From: Rhodoblastus sp. 17X3 | Lineage (GTDB): Bacteria; Pseudomonadota; Alphaproteobacteria; Rhizobiales; Beijerinckiaceae | Length of the DNA stretch: 33,677 bases | Reading direction: 5' to 3' | NCBI RefSeq assembly: GCF_030056575.1 | Contig: NZ_JASHHX010000030.1 | Location: 1-33,677, forward strand | Shown: positions 24,846-32,631 of the stretch, piece by piece | Position numbering within the stretch: position 1 is the first letter of the stretch | Layout of the letters: each line of letters begins with the position of its first letter | Notes under the pieces: generated by a model | Told to the model about the DNA's origin: nothing | The model's database searches: none | Seen by the model: only the letters and a program-made list of their open reading frames with translations | Translations under genes and position numbers: made by a program

Positions 24846-25148
24846 TCAACGGAAGACCGCGTTTCGCCAGGACGCTTTCTGCTCGTTGGCTTGCTCGACC
24901 GAAAGTTTGGCCTGCGCCAGCGCCTCATTGGCGGCTGCTATCGCTTCGTCCCATTTCCCGTCGGCGAGCGCCTTCCTGGCTTGGGTCAAAGCGGTCTCGG
25001 TCGTGGTCCAGGCCGCCTTGGCGGCGACCGCCGCTGATTCAGCCGCCTGCGCGGCGGCTATCGCCGCTTCGGCTTCCGCCTGTGTGGCAGCAAGAGCGGG
25101 CAGGCTCAGAATCGCGAGCCCGGCCGCAAAAAAGATTGCACGTATCAT
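24846..25148 (-). CDS. soxK: SoxXA-binding protein SoxK
   Basis: This is a 100-residue protein with a signal peptide (MIRAIFFAAGLAILSLPALA) and a mature part of Ala/Glu-rich helices (EAEAAIAAAQAAESAAVAAK; ALADGKWDEAIAAANEALAQAK). This matches SoxK (SAXB), a helical protein that binds SoxAX and stimulates thiosulfate oxidation, usually encoded next to soxA. Composition is low complexity, so the call rests on size, signal peptide and position as well as the pattern. Its ATG overlaps the soxA stop by four bases. Confidence 0.75.
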   Translation of the reverse strand: MIRAIFFAAGLAILSLPALAATQAEAEAAIAAAQAAESAAVAAKAAWTTTETALTQARKALADGKWDEAIAAANEALAQAKLSVEQANEQKASWRNAVFR

Positions 25149-26017
25149 GGACGAGTCCCCGGACCGACGATGGGAATGCCGTTGCTCATGTAAGAAAGGA
25201 AGTATTCGACATTACGATAATCCTCGTCGTCTGGCTTCAGCGGCACTGCGCGGGTCTGCGACGAGCAGGTCGAGATACGACGAATCGAGGTGCCCATACT
25301 GCCCCAGTCGGAGCGGTAAATCGGCATCGCCGCCAGAATGCCCAGCGCCGGGGCCAGAATGTCGCCGCGCATACGTTCGCCTGCCGGCGACATATGGCAC
25401 GACGCGCAGGAGACGCCGAGCTGGCCTTTCCGCGAATAGAAGAATTCCTTGCCGCGCTCATAGGCGGCCAGCGCGCGCGGATCGTCCGGAATGGCGATCG
25501 CGAACGGCTTGCCGCGCGAGGACTCGGACATCACGGCAGCCAGCGACGCCATCACGCCAGTCATTGGATCGAGCGGCTTTTCGCCATTCTCCACGCGGCA
25601 GCGATTGATCGCGCCTTCCAGCGTCTCGACCTGACCCGTTTCGGCGATGAAGCGCGGATAGGTTTGCCGGACGCCCTCGCCCTTGTTGTCAAAACAATCG
25701 GCGTAGTGCTTGCCGTTGGCGAATGGCTTCTCCCACTCGGCATGCCCTTCGTCGAGCGCCAATTCGTAGGGAGGAAATTCCATGATTTCCTTCCACTGCT
25801 TGCGCATTTCCGCATTGACCGCATAAGGGCCATTGCCGAAATCGTCCTTCGCCACATTGGGGAATTTGGCGAAGAAGAAAGCCTGTAAAGCCCTGCGATC
25901 CGCTTCAGGGTCAATCTTCTCGTCGGCGGCCTTCGCCGGCGCCGCCGCCAGAAGCAGCAGAGCGCAAGCAACATTCCGGGCGAGTGCAAATCGGTCACGC
26001 AGGCTGGACTTGATCAT
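25145..26017 (-). CDS. soxA: Sulfur oxidation cytochrome SoxA
   Basis: This 290-residue periplasmic protein pairs with SoxX to attach thiosulfate oxidatively to SoxY. After a signal peptide (ending APAKA) come the two family domains. The N-terminal one has lost its heme: Cys108 (ADCFDN) and Cys140 (NRCRVE) are positioned for a disulfide. The C-terminal one has CASCH (Cys204, Cys207, His208), and Cys251 in ISTCSSQTRAVPL corresponds to the catalytic Cys that carries a persulfide and ligates heme. It is therefore the single-heme type. I start at ATG 26017, sharing ATGA with the upstream small ORF. Confidence 0.92.
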   Translation of the reverse strand: MIKSSLRDRFALARNVACALLLLAAAPAKAADEKIDPEADRRALQAFFFAKFPNVAKDDFGNGPYAVNAEMRKQWKEIMEFPPYELALDEGHAEWEKPFANGKHYADCFDNKGEGVRQTYPRFIAETGQVETLEGAINRCRVENGEKPLDPMTGVMASLAAVMSESSRGKPFAIAIPDDPRALAAYERGKEFFYSRKGQLGVSCASCHMSPAGERMRGDILAPALGILAAMPIYRSDWGSMGTSIRRISTCSSQTRAVPLKPDDEDYRNVEYFLSYMSNGIPIVGPGTRP

Positions 26018-26172
26018 GCGAGTTTCACCGTCACAGTGTCGGTCTTGCCGAGGTTGCCGGTCCATGCCGCTTCCGGCTGGCCGGGAAGATTGTTGGCGAA
26101 CACATGCCAGCTCGAACAAGGCGCGCCAGGCGCCGCCTGAAGCTGCGGCGCGGTCCGACGGGTCGCCTTCAT
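26014..26172 (-). CDS. Possible 52-residue ORF coupled to soxA
   Basis: Between the cytochrome fusion and soxA lies a frame with ATG at 26172 and a stop overlapping the soxA start by four bases. It reads like a protein C-terminus (SWHVFANNLPGQPEAAW; TGNLGKTDTVTVKLA), beta-rich and with good coding character. The same frame runs back through the fusion's own stop codon with no change of frame. No ribosome site precedes the ATG. It may be a small protein, a decayed gene's end, or a former extension of the fusion now cut off by a stop. No family is recognised. Confidence 0.4.
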   Translation of the reverse strand: MKATRRTAPQLQAAPGAPCSSWHVFANNLPGQPEAAWTGNLGKTDTVTVKLA

Positions 26173-26214
26173 CGCGGCGGTATCGCGTATTTGCGTTGCG
26201 ACAGGCCATATCGA

Positions 26215-27861
26215 TCATAGCGTGTAGAGGAAGTCGATGATCTTCTCGATCTCGGCCGGGGTCAGAACATGATTGCGGCCCAAGGACGGCATTGGCGCAA
26301 TCGGATTGCGTATCGACTCGTCGGTCAGAATCTCGACCAGATCGGCGCGATTGGGGAAGCGACGCTTCATGTCGACCAATTCCCGACCGACGCTGCTTGG
26401 CGCGTCGCCGCCCTTGAGCGTGTGGCAGGCGAGGCAGTTGCCCTTGACGCGATCCAGCGCCAGCGCCTGCCCGGCCTTGACGTCATCCGCATGCGACGCC
26501 GGCGGATTTTCCGGAACATAATCGAGCGGCTTGCCGGCGATCACGCCGCGCATGGCGGCGACGTCGCTCGCCGAGACCGGCGACGCCTTGTTGCCCCAGC
26601 TGTTGCGGATGAAGCTGAGAATGTCGGCCACGGCGCCGTCGTCCAGCTTGGCCAGTTCAGGCATGGACGGATGCGTCTTGTCCGCCGGGGTTTTGGCCAT
26701 CGCGCCGCCGGCGAGCGTGATCTGGATCAGCGAGCTCGGATTGACCGTCGTCACGACGGCATTGCCCGCCAGAGCGGGGAACAACCGCGGCGCGCCCTGC
26801 CCGTTCATGCGATGGCAGGGGGCGCATCGCGCGACATAGCCGAGCGCCCCCGGGCTATGATCCGCGCCGTCATACAGCTTCGCAGTGGTGATGTCCTCCG
26901 CCTTTGTCGCGGATGCGGCGTGGCCGGGCCGGGCCGCGCGGCCTGCGAGATAGGCGGCGATCGCCGATGCGTCAGCGTCGCTCAGGTGTTGCGCGCTGTG
27001 CTGAACGACTTCGGCCATGCTGCCGAACGCCGCCGTACGGGCGTTGCGGCCGGTCTTGAGGAAATCGGCGATCTCCTGCTGGGACCAGCTCGCCAGCCCG
27101 ACATCCTCGTGACGCAGGCTCTTGGCGAACCATCCCTCAAGTTCCGAGCCGGAGAGGAACTCGCCATCCGGCCCATCCTTGAGGGCCTTTTCCTGGAAGG
27201 CCGCGCCGCGCGGCGTGTGGCAGGCGCCGCAATGCCCCGCGCCCTCGACGAGATAGGCGCCCCGCGCGATTTCGGGCGTTGCGCCCTCCGGCGGGGTAAA
27301 ACTGCGCTGACCGCCGAACAGCATCTGCCACCAGGCAAGCGGCCAACGCATATTGGTCGGCCAGGGAATCGTCGAGTCATGGTTCTGCTGCGCGACCGGC
27401 TGAACCCCAGAGACGAAATAGGCGTAGAGCGCCTGCACATCCTCGTCTGTCAGCACGGAGTAGGAAACATAGGGCATCGCCGGATAGAGCGGGGAGCCAT
27501 CCTTGCGGACGCCATGACGGACCGCCCGTTCGAAATCGGCAAAGTCGTATCCGCCGATGCCGGCGCCCTTGTCCGGAGTGATGTTCGTCGAATAGATCGC
27601 GCCGATCGGCGTCTGCATCGCCAGACCGCCCGCGAACGGCTTGCCTCCCGGGGCGGTATGACACGCCACGCAATCCGACGCTTGCGCGATATGCCGCCCC
27701 TTTTCGATCAGGACCGGATCGGCGGAATCCACATGAACATTTTGCCGAGGCGCGAACCAGATCGGCGCCACGTAGCTGCCGCCAACGGCAACCACCAGCC
27801 CAATCGCCGCAACGGAGGCGCCGAGCTTCAGAAATTTTATGACCGACACTCCAACCCCCAT
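26215..27861 (-). CDS. Triheme dehydrogenase-type cytochrome c fused to SoxX
   Basis: This 548-residue exported tetraheme protein starts with an N-terminal anchor or signal (GASVAAIGLVVAVGGSYVAP). Residues about 50-425 resemble the triheme cytochrome subunit of membrane alcohol or gluconate dehydrogenases, with CVACH (64-68), CGACH (211-215) and CAPCH (346-350), TPIGAIYSTNITPDKG and PPEGATPEIARGAYLV. Residues about 455-548 are a SoxX domain: KGNCLACHTLKGG (Cys476, Cys479, His480), LVDMKRRFPNRADL and PMPSLGRNHVLTPAEI with Met524 as likely ligand. No other intact soxX is in the window, so this likely serves as SoxX for SoxA encoded just downstream. The start could also be GTG at 27849. Confidence 0.85.
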   Translation of the reverse strand: MGVGVSVIKFLKLGASVAAIGLVVAVGGSYVAPIWFAPRQNVHVDSADPVLIEKGRHIAQASDCVACHTAPGGKPFAGGLAMQTPIGAIYSTNITPDKGAGIGGYDFADFERAVRHGVRKDGSPLYPAMPYVSYSVLTDEDVQALYAYFVSGVQPVAQQNHDSTIPWPTNMRWPLAWWQMLFGGQRSFTPPEGATPEIARGAYLVEGAGHCGACHTPRGAAFQEKALKDGPDGEFLSGSELEGWFAKSLRHEDVGLASWSQQEIADFLKTGRNARTAAFGSMAEVVQHSAQHLSDADASAIAAYLAGRAARPGHAASATKAEDITTAKLYDGADHSPGALGYVARCAPCHRMNGQGAPRLFPALAGNAVVTTVNPSSLIQITLAGGAMAKTPADKTHPSMPELAKLDDGAVADILSFIRNSWGNKASPVSASDVAAMRGVIAGKPLDYVPENPPASHADDVKAGQALALDRVKGNCLACHTLKGGDAPSSVGRELVDMKRRFPNRADLVEILTDESIRNPIAPMPSLGRNHVLTPAEIEKIIDFLYTL

Positions 27862-28083
27862 GAGGCTCTGCCCGCGACGAGTATGATTTTCGGGACCCTG
27901 GCCAAGCGAGCGCGCCAAAGCGGCGATACTTGAAATCCCGGCCGAGGTTGCCGCATTAAGCCGGTCATTCTTCGCGGCCAGCGCGCGCGACGAAGCTGGC
28001 GGGGGCTGCGCAGGCGCCCGCGCTGACGGGGTCGGAACCAGGATCTCGGGCGCACAAAGACGCGAAGGCGCTCAAGCGCGGCT

Positions 28084-28309
28084 CGGCTATCGTCATCATT
28101 CCTCCCTTGAACACGTCGTCTTTTCGACCACGCGAACCGAAGTCATGGCGTCCGGGGAGTTGCTCTCCCTCTGCGATGGACGCGTCCTCGATCCGCGTCG
28201 GGCGCTTTTCCCGCCCGGACGCTGTTCCTCGTTTCGCAAATCTTGGCCGTGGCCAGGCCGCATGCCTATCCGGGATGGCGCCGGGGGCGCCTGGGGGTTT
28301 TCATCCAGA
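28084..28309 (-). repeat. 226-bp duplicated non-coding element, copy B, upstream of the cytochrome fusion
   Basis: This is the second copy of the element at 24441-24666, in the same orientation. It lies 223 bases upstream of the fusion's start, and its far end covers the last nine bases of the response-regulator gene. The stem GTCGGGCG (28196-28203) with CGCCCGGAC keeps pairing, including a C-to-U change compatible with a G-U pair and a U-to-C change that turns G-U into G-C. Bases 27862-28083 contain no gene I can support. Confidence 0.8.
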
Positions 28310-28924
28310 CGCCGATCCGTCGGCCTCCGTCGCCCAGGCAATCAATTGCGCCACCGAGGCCACGCCGGCCTTGGTCATGATATTGTGGCGGTGATTTTCC
28401 ACCGTCTTGACCGAAATATCCAGCGCCGACGCAATAACCTTGCTGGTCTTGCCGAGAATCACCAGACGCAGCACATCCCGCTCGCGTTCGGTCAGACCGC
28501 TCAGCCGCCGTTCGAGGCTGGCGCGGCTGGCGCGACGGCGCAACTCTTCGGCGCTGGCGGCGAGCGCCTCGCCGATGCGGTCGAGCAACAGCTGATCGTC
28601 GAAGGGCTTTTCCAGAAAATCAACGGCGCCCAGCTGAATCGCGCGCACCGCCTTGGGGATGTCTCCATGCCCGGAGACGAACACGATCCGCGCCGGGGAT
28701 CGGCGCTCCGCGAGATCGCGCTGCAACTCCAGGCCGCTCAAGCCCGGCAAACGCACATCGAGCACCAGGCAGGACGGTCGGCTGTCGTCGAGCGCGCGCA
28801 ATAATTCCTGCGCCGAGGCGCACAGGCGATGGCTGTAGCCGACCGAGCCGACGAGAAAGGCCATGGCGTCTCGAACAGCCGGATCGTCGTCCACAATATA
28901 GATGATCGGCGAGGCCTCAGACAT
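28301..28924 (-). CDS. FixJ/TtrR-type response regulator
   Basis: This is a 207-residue two-domain regulator. The receiver domain has IIYIVDDDPAVRDA, phospho-acceptor Asp56 in CLVLDVRLPG, VFVSGHGDIP and DFLEKPFDD. The LuxR-type HTH has LTERERDVLRLVILGKTSKVIA and KTVENHRHNIMTKAGV. Regulators with this layout (FixJ, TtrR, ThsR) respond to a membrane kinase and activate promoters. Its start overlaps the kinase gene by eight bases. It likely controls the sox genes immediately downstream; this is inferred from position and from the kinase's sensor type. Confidence 0.88.
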   Translation of the reverse strand: MSEASPIIYIVDDDPAVRDAMAFLVGSVGYSHRLCASAQELLRALDDSRPSCLVLDVRLPGLSGLELQRDLAERRSPARIVFVSGHGDIPKAVRAIQLGAVDFLEKPFDDQLLLDRIGEALAASAEELRRRASRASLERRLSGLTERERDVLRLVILGKTSKVIASALDISVKTVENHRHNIMTKAGVASVAQLIAWATEADGSASG

Positions 28925-30725
28925 GGGCGATCCCTGGGGCGATCTCTGGGGCGTTTTCTTGCGCGTTTTCTTGCGCGCTCTTTGGGGCGATCGGCAGATA
29001 GAACCGGAAAGTGGTTCCGCGCTGTGTGTTTTCGTCGACGCTGAGACGCCCGCCATGGGCCTCGACGATCGAGCGGCTGAGCGAGAGGCCCAGGCCGAGT
29101 CCTCCTGGCTTGGTTGTGTAAAAGGCCTCGAACAGTCGTTCTCGCGCCCCCGGCGCGAGGCCGGGGCCATTGTCGCTGACGGTGGCGACGATTGCAGCGC
29201 CTTCCCGCGCCACGACGAACCGGATGCTCTTCTCCGGTTGGCCGTCGACGGCCTCAAGCGCATTCTGCAGCAGGTTCAGCGTCACTTCCTCGATCTGGAG
29301 GCGATCGGCGACCACGGGCGGCAGCGACTCTGGCACCTCGGCGTCCACCCGCAGCTCATGGGCCGCCGCGGAAGGCTCGAACAGGGCCAGGGCGTCCCGG
29401 AAGACCGCGGCGGGTTCGAGCGGCTCCTGCCGAGCCGGATTCTTGCGCACAAATTCCCGCATGCGCCGGACGATGTCGCCGGCCCGTTCTGCTTGAATGG
29501 CGATGCGGCCGATCGCCTCGCGGACGCCGTCGACATCCTCGCCGCGCGCCAGCCGGCGCTCGCAGCCGCGCGCATAGCTGAGAATGGCGGCAAGCGGCTG
29601 ATTGATCTCGTGAGCAAGCGAACTCGCCATTTCGCCCATCAGAGACAGGCGCATGGCGTGCTCCATCTGCACGTCCTTCAGACGGGCGAGTTCATGCGCC
29701 TCTTCCAGCTCGCGGGTTCGCTTCCTGATGATATAGGCGACCCGAATCACGTGAGCGATCCACCAAAGCGCCGCCATTCCGATCAGGGCCGCGCCGTAGC
29801 GGTAGGGCCACAAAAGGTCGGCCATGCCCAGCCGGGTGAAAGGGGCGTAAGGTCCTGCCTTGATCGTGCGGTAAAGATCCTGGACTGACTGATAATCGTC
29901 GGGCTCGGTCCAGATCCTGTCGCCGGGTCCGGGCTGCATGGCATGCAGCGCCGCGGCGACGGCCTCGGCCAAGGGGGCGGGAGTCTGCGCGACCGCGACG
30001 AAGGCCCAGCCGGGATAAAGCCGGGTCGAAACCTGACAGATCGGCAGGTCGGTCGGCTTTCGCCCGAGCACCCTGAACTCGTCCGGCCCGGCCTTGCCTT
30101 CGGCGACCAGCTTCTCCAGCAGGCAGGCGCGGATGATCCCGGCGTCTGCGCGGCCCGCGCGGAGAACGTCCAGCACGCCGCTCGCCGGATAGCCGACGAA
30201 GACCGGAAAGGCGTCCTTGTTCGGGTCGATCCCCCGTTCCAGCAATTCCCGCGTCGCCGCGCGATAGCCGAAGGCGTCAGGCGCGACGGCCGCCAGCTTG
30301 CGGGCGCGCAGATCGGTCAGATGCTGCAAGTCGCTCCGCCGATTGAGCGCGATAATGGCCGCGCCGACAGATTCGCTCGACGGAAAGCCGTCGAGGTCCT
30401 GTTCGGTCGCGAGCGCCGAAGCGGAATAATCGATCTTCAATTCGAGATAATGGCCGGGATTGGTGATCAGAAAATCGAGGCTATGCGCGGCCACGGCCGA
30501 GGTCAGGAAGGCCAGGCTGCCCGCGACCATGGTGAAGTGGTAGCCCGGCAGCGTCGCGTTCAGATAGGCCAGGGTCGGTTCCCATGCGCTCTCCGCCTCT
30601 TCCGCGCCGAGATAGGCGAGAACGCCGACACGAATTTCGGTCTGTTGCGCCGCATGACCGGAAGGCGCGGGCCAGAAGGCCAGAGCCGCCAAAATCGTCA
30701 GAATTGCGCGCGCCCATTTCAGCAT
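28917..30725 (-). CDS. TtrS/ThsS-like sensor histidine kinase with PhnD-type periplasmic sensor
   Basis: The product has about 602 residues. A signal peptide (RAILTILAALAFWPAPSGHA) precedes a PhnD-like substrate-binding sensor (IRVGVLAYLGAEEAESAWEP; VFVGYPASGVLDVLRAGRADAG), one membrane helix near 312-332 and a HisKA domain with His372 in SSLAHEINQPLAAIL. The ATPase domain has LLQNALEAV, SDNGPGL and GLGLGLSLSRSIVEAHGG. This architecture is that of TtrS and ThsS, which sense tetrathionate and thiosulfate. I start at ATG 30725 for the signal peptide; ATG 30800 would add 25 unlikely residues. The last residues come from a 12-bp tandem duplication. Confidence 0.85.
   Translation of the reverse strand: MLKWARAILTILAALAFWPAPSGHAAQQTEIRVGVLAYLGAEEAESAWEPTLAYLNATLPGYHFTMVAGSLAFLTSAVAAHSLDFLITNPGHYLELKIDYSASALATEQDLDGFPSSESVGAAIIALNRRSDLQHLTDLRARKLAAVAPDAFGYRAATRELLERGIDPNKDAFPVFVGYPASGVLDVLRAGRADAGIIRACLLEKLVAEGKAGPDEFRVLGRKPTDLPICQVSTRLYPGWAFVAVAQTPAPLAEAVAAALHAMQPGPGDRIWTEPDDYQSVQDLYRTIKAGPYAPFTRLGMADLLWPYRYGAALIGMAALWWIAHVIRVAYIIRKRTRELEEAHELARLKDVQMEHAMRLSLMGEMASSLAHEINQPLAAILSYARGCERRLARGEDVDGVREAIGRIAIQAERAGDIVRRMREFVRKNPARQEPLEPAAVFRDALALFEPSAAAHELRVDAEVPESLPPVVADRLQIEEVTLNLLQNALEAVDGQPEKSIRFVVAREGAAIVATVSDNGPGLAPGARERLFEAFYTTKPGGLGLGLSLSRSIVEAHGGRLSVDENTQRGTTFRFYLPIAPKSAQENAQENAPEIAPGIAHV
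28951..28974. repeat. 12-bp perfect tandem repeat in the kinase C-terminus
   Basis: GCGTTTTCTTGC occurs twice back to back (28951-28962 and 28963-28974). It encodes the repeated Gln-Glu-Asn-Ala near the kinase end. Flanking TGGGGCGATC at 28935 and 28983 and an imperfect 12-mer repeat at 28927-28950 suggest local slippage extended the C-terminal tail beyond the ATPase domain. Confidence 0.7.
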
Positions 30726-30806
30726 TCCGGCGCGAAAGTCGGAGGCGGAAAATACGCCCGCTAATCTGTCCAGTTGGCAATATCGTCGTGGTCGCATCAT
30801 CGCGCT

Positions 30807-31502
30807 TCAATCGGGCAATGGGCAGCGCAGGCCGCCGCAGCGCCGCGTCGCCTCGATGAAGGATTCCATCGGCGCCGCGCCCGGCCATCCGACGAAAGCG
30901 AACTCACCCAGAACGAATGAGGGCGTCTGCGGAAGCAACAGCGCCCGCGCCCGCTCGCTCTGGGCCGCGAGGATCGCCGCGATCTCCTCGCGCGCCGCTT
31001 CTTCCGCCACCGCCGCCGCCCTCAGCCCTTGCGCGGCGGCGACGGCAAGCGCTTTTTCCGTCCCCGTCGGCCCCGGCGTCTCAAACAATCCGACATGGAG
31101 CCGATAGGCGGCGGCGTCGCCATGCAGGCGCGCCGCCGCCAGCACGACCCGCGCCGCGTCGGCGGATCGCGGCGAAAGCACGGGATGTTGCACGAGCGCC
31201 GACCTGACGCCGGCGTCAGGCGTCAGCAGCACGTCAAGTTCCTGCGCGGCGACCCGGCAATAGCCGCAGCCGTAATCGAAAAATTCGTAGAGGATCGGCC
31301 CGGCATCCCGCGGACCCGCCAAAATCACGCCGGGCAGATCGGAAAGCGACCGGCCGGCCGCGATGCGGAAATTACGGATCGGCGTTCCGTCGGCGGTGGA
31401 GATGTCGAAAGCCCGCTCAAACTTCGCCTCGCCTGGTTTCGACGACGAAAGGATGGCCGCCATTGCGGCGAAAAGGGACCTGCGGTTCAGAAGAAGAGGC
31501 AT
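30807..31502 (-). CDS. DsbA-family thiol-disulfide protein
   Basis: This is a 231-residue exported protein. After a Tat- or Sec-like start (NRRSLFAAMAAILSS) the thioredoxin-like DsbA domain has ILYEFFDYGCGYCRVAAQEL with active-site Cys79 and Cys82, a helical insertion and TPSFVLGEFAFVGWPGA, where the cis-Pro follows Thr. Sox clusters commonly include periplasmic thiol proteins (SoxW, SoxS) that keep the SoxY carrier Cys reduced. This one is of DsbA type rather than thioredoxin type, so its redox direction is not certain. I start at ATG 31502, with GAAGGTGG upstream. It lies upstream of the kinase on the same strand. Confidence 0.78.
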   Translation of the reverse strand: MPLLLNRRSLFAAMAAILSSSKPGEAKFERAFDISTADGTPIRNFRIAAGRSLSDLPGVILAGPRDAGPILYEFFDYGCGYCRVAAQELDVLLTPDAGVRSALVQHPVLSPRSADAARVVLAAARLHGDAAAYRLHVGLFETPGPTGTEKALAVAAAQGLRAAAVAEEAAREEIAAILAAQSERARALLLPQTPSFVLGEFAFVGWPGAAPMESFIEATRRCGGLRCPLPD

Positions 31503-31783
31503 TTCAACCACCTTCGATCCATTCCATGGCGCGCTCACCCGGATCGAATCCGACGATGAGGCCCCGGCATCAGCTGGGACTCGGCGCGGCATGCGTCGAA
31601 ATCGCGCTCGGAAAATCCTCGAAGTCGGCTTCTGGCAAGGGGAACCAGGCAAAGCCGCCAGGGACTAACCCGGATGCCGCGGACGCCAGCCGTTTTGTTT
31701 CGCCGGTTTTGCTGGAGCCCAAGGCCTGTCTATGACCATGGGCCGCCGCGATCCGGCTCGGGCGCCTGGTTCGGGCGCATCCT
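31503..31783. other. Gap between rhodanese and DsbA-like genes
   Basis: This gap of about 320 bases (to 31820) between the rhodanese stop and the DsbA-like start contains no gene with a ribosome site or protein-like composition. A promoter for the DsbA-kinase-regulator unit must lie here or within it, but no clear -35/-10 pair stands out. Confidence 0.35.
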
Positions 31784-31809
31784 GGACCGTCCATGGGCGT
31801 GGACGGTCC
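31784..31809 (-). terminator. Hairpin after the rhodanese gene
   Basis: A perfect 10-bp stem pairs GGACCGTCCA (31784-31793) with TGGACGGTCC (31800-31809) around TGGGCG. It lies 11 bases past the stop of the minus-strand rhodanese gene. No U run follows, so termination may be partial or factor-dependent. Confidence 0.55.
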
Positions 31810-31820
31810 GACGGGTCGCG

Positions 31821-32402
31821 TCAGCGAATATAGGCCTGGCTCTCGGTCATTTTATAGGCCCAGGGGAGATCGGCGTTTTTCCAGCCGTTGACGTCGCGGC
31901 GCCCGTCTTTTCCCATGTCGCCTTCGAAGCCGTCGACCACGGAATAGACCTTGGCGTAGCCGGCCTCCTGAAGCAGATTGGCGGCGCGGGAGGAGCGATC
32001 GCCGGAGCGGCAGATCAGGACGACGGGATCGGTCTTGGTCAAATGCTGGCGATCGGCCAAGGCAGTGACGGCGCTCACGAAATCCGAATTGGGCGACATG
32101 GCGTATCGATTGTTTTTCTTGTCCCAGCTCGCGGGATCGTCGATTTCCATATAGGGGATGTTCATGTCGGTCACGGAAGGGGTTCCCAGGAACAAGAATT
32201 CGCCCTTCGTCCGAATGTCGATAAACAGGACTTTCGCGCCGCCCTCGGACTTCATCTTGTAAGCTTCGGGGGCGGAGAGATAAAGGCCCAGCTTGGTCTG
32301 CTTGACCTCGGGAAGTTTGCTGGTGTCGACAGGCTGGTAGGTTCCGGCGAAGGCCGGCGCCAGGAACAAGGCCATCAACAGACCAAGGATCAATTTTTTC
32401 AC
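31821..32402 (-). CDS. Exported rhodanese-domain sulfurtransferase
   Basis: This is a 193-residue protein starting at GTG 32402, preceded by GGGAGGAG, with signal peptide KKLILGLLMALFLAPAFAG. The rhodanese domain has VLFIDIRTKGEF, the active-site loop VVLICRSGDRSSRAANLL with catalytic Cys, and KVYSVVDGFEGD. Rhodaneses move sulfane sulfur from thiosulfate or persulfides to thiophilic acceptors; a periplasmic one at the head of a sox module fits sulfur handling in the same compartment. It stands divergent from the DUF302 gene, with a 524-base gap that includes a possible transposase relic. Confidence 0.85.
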   Translation of the reverse strand: MKKLILGLLMALFLAPAFAGTYQPVDTSKLPEVKQTKLGLYLSAPEAYKMKSEGGAKVLFIDIRTKGEFLFLGTPSVTDMNIPYMEIDDPASWDKKNNRYAMSPNSDFVSAVTALADRQHLTKTDPVVLICRSGDRSSRAANLLQEAGYAKVYSVVDGFEGDMGKDGRRDVNGWKNADLPWAYKMTESQAYIR

Positions 32403-32430
32403 GGCTTTCTCCTCCCTTTTTTCAGGCGTT

Positions 32431-32631
32431 TTACGCCCTTTGTTTCTCGTCGCCAACCAGGCGTTGATCGCCCCTACCAGCGACAAGGCAGTCTCGCGTC
32501 ACACCCGTCCAAGGCCGTTTCACGCCGCACCGTGTGAGGTAGCCGCCAATTCTGGTCATTGCCGCCAGCGCAAGCCGGCATTCGTCCGGGCGGGCGATAT
32601 GCGGAGACGCTCGTGAAATCATAGCCGACAT
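32431..32631 (-). pseudogene. Possible transposase C-terminal relic
   Basis: The minus-strand frame reads ECRLALAAMTRIGGYLTR, followed by KRPWTGVTRDCLV. The ALA.MTR.GGYL.R....P.. pattern recalls the C-terminus of IS4-type transposases (ARLGGYLARKxDPPPG). The Trp-Arg-Gly segment expected next is degraded, and no upstream catalytic domain is visible. It is a weak call. Confidence 0.25.

Noticed and set aside
26269-27933. A plus-strand open frame of 554 codons
   Set aside because: It is antisense to the cytochrome-SoxX fusion, whose heme motifs prove the minus strand is coding.
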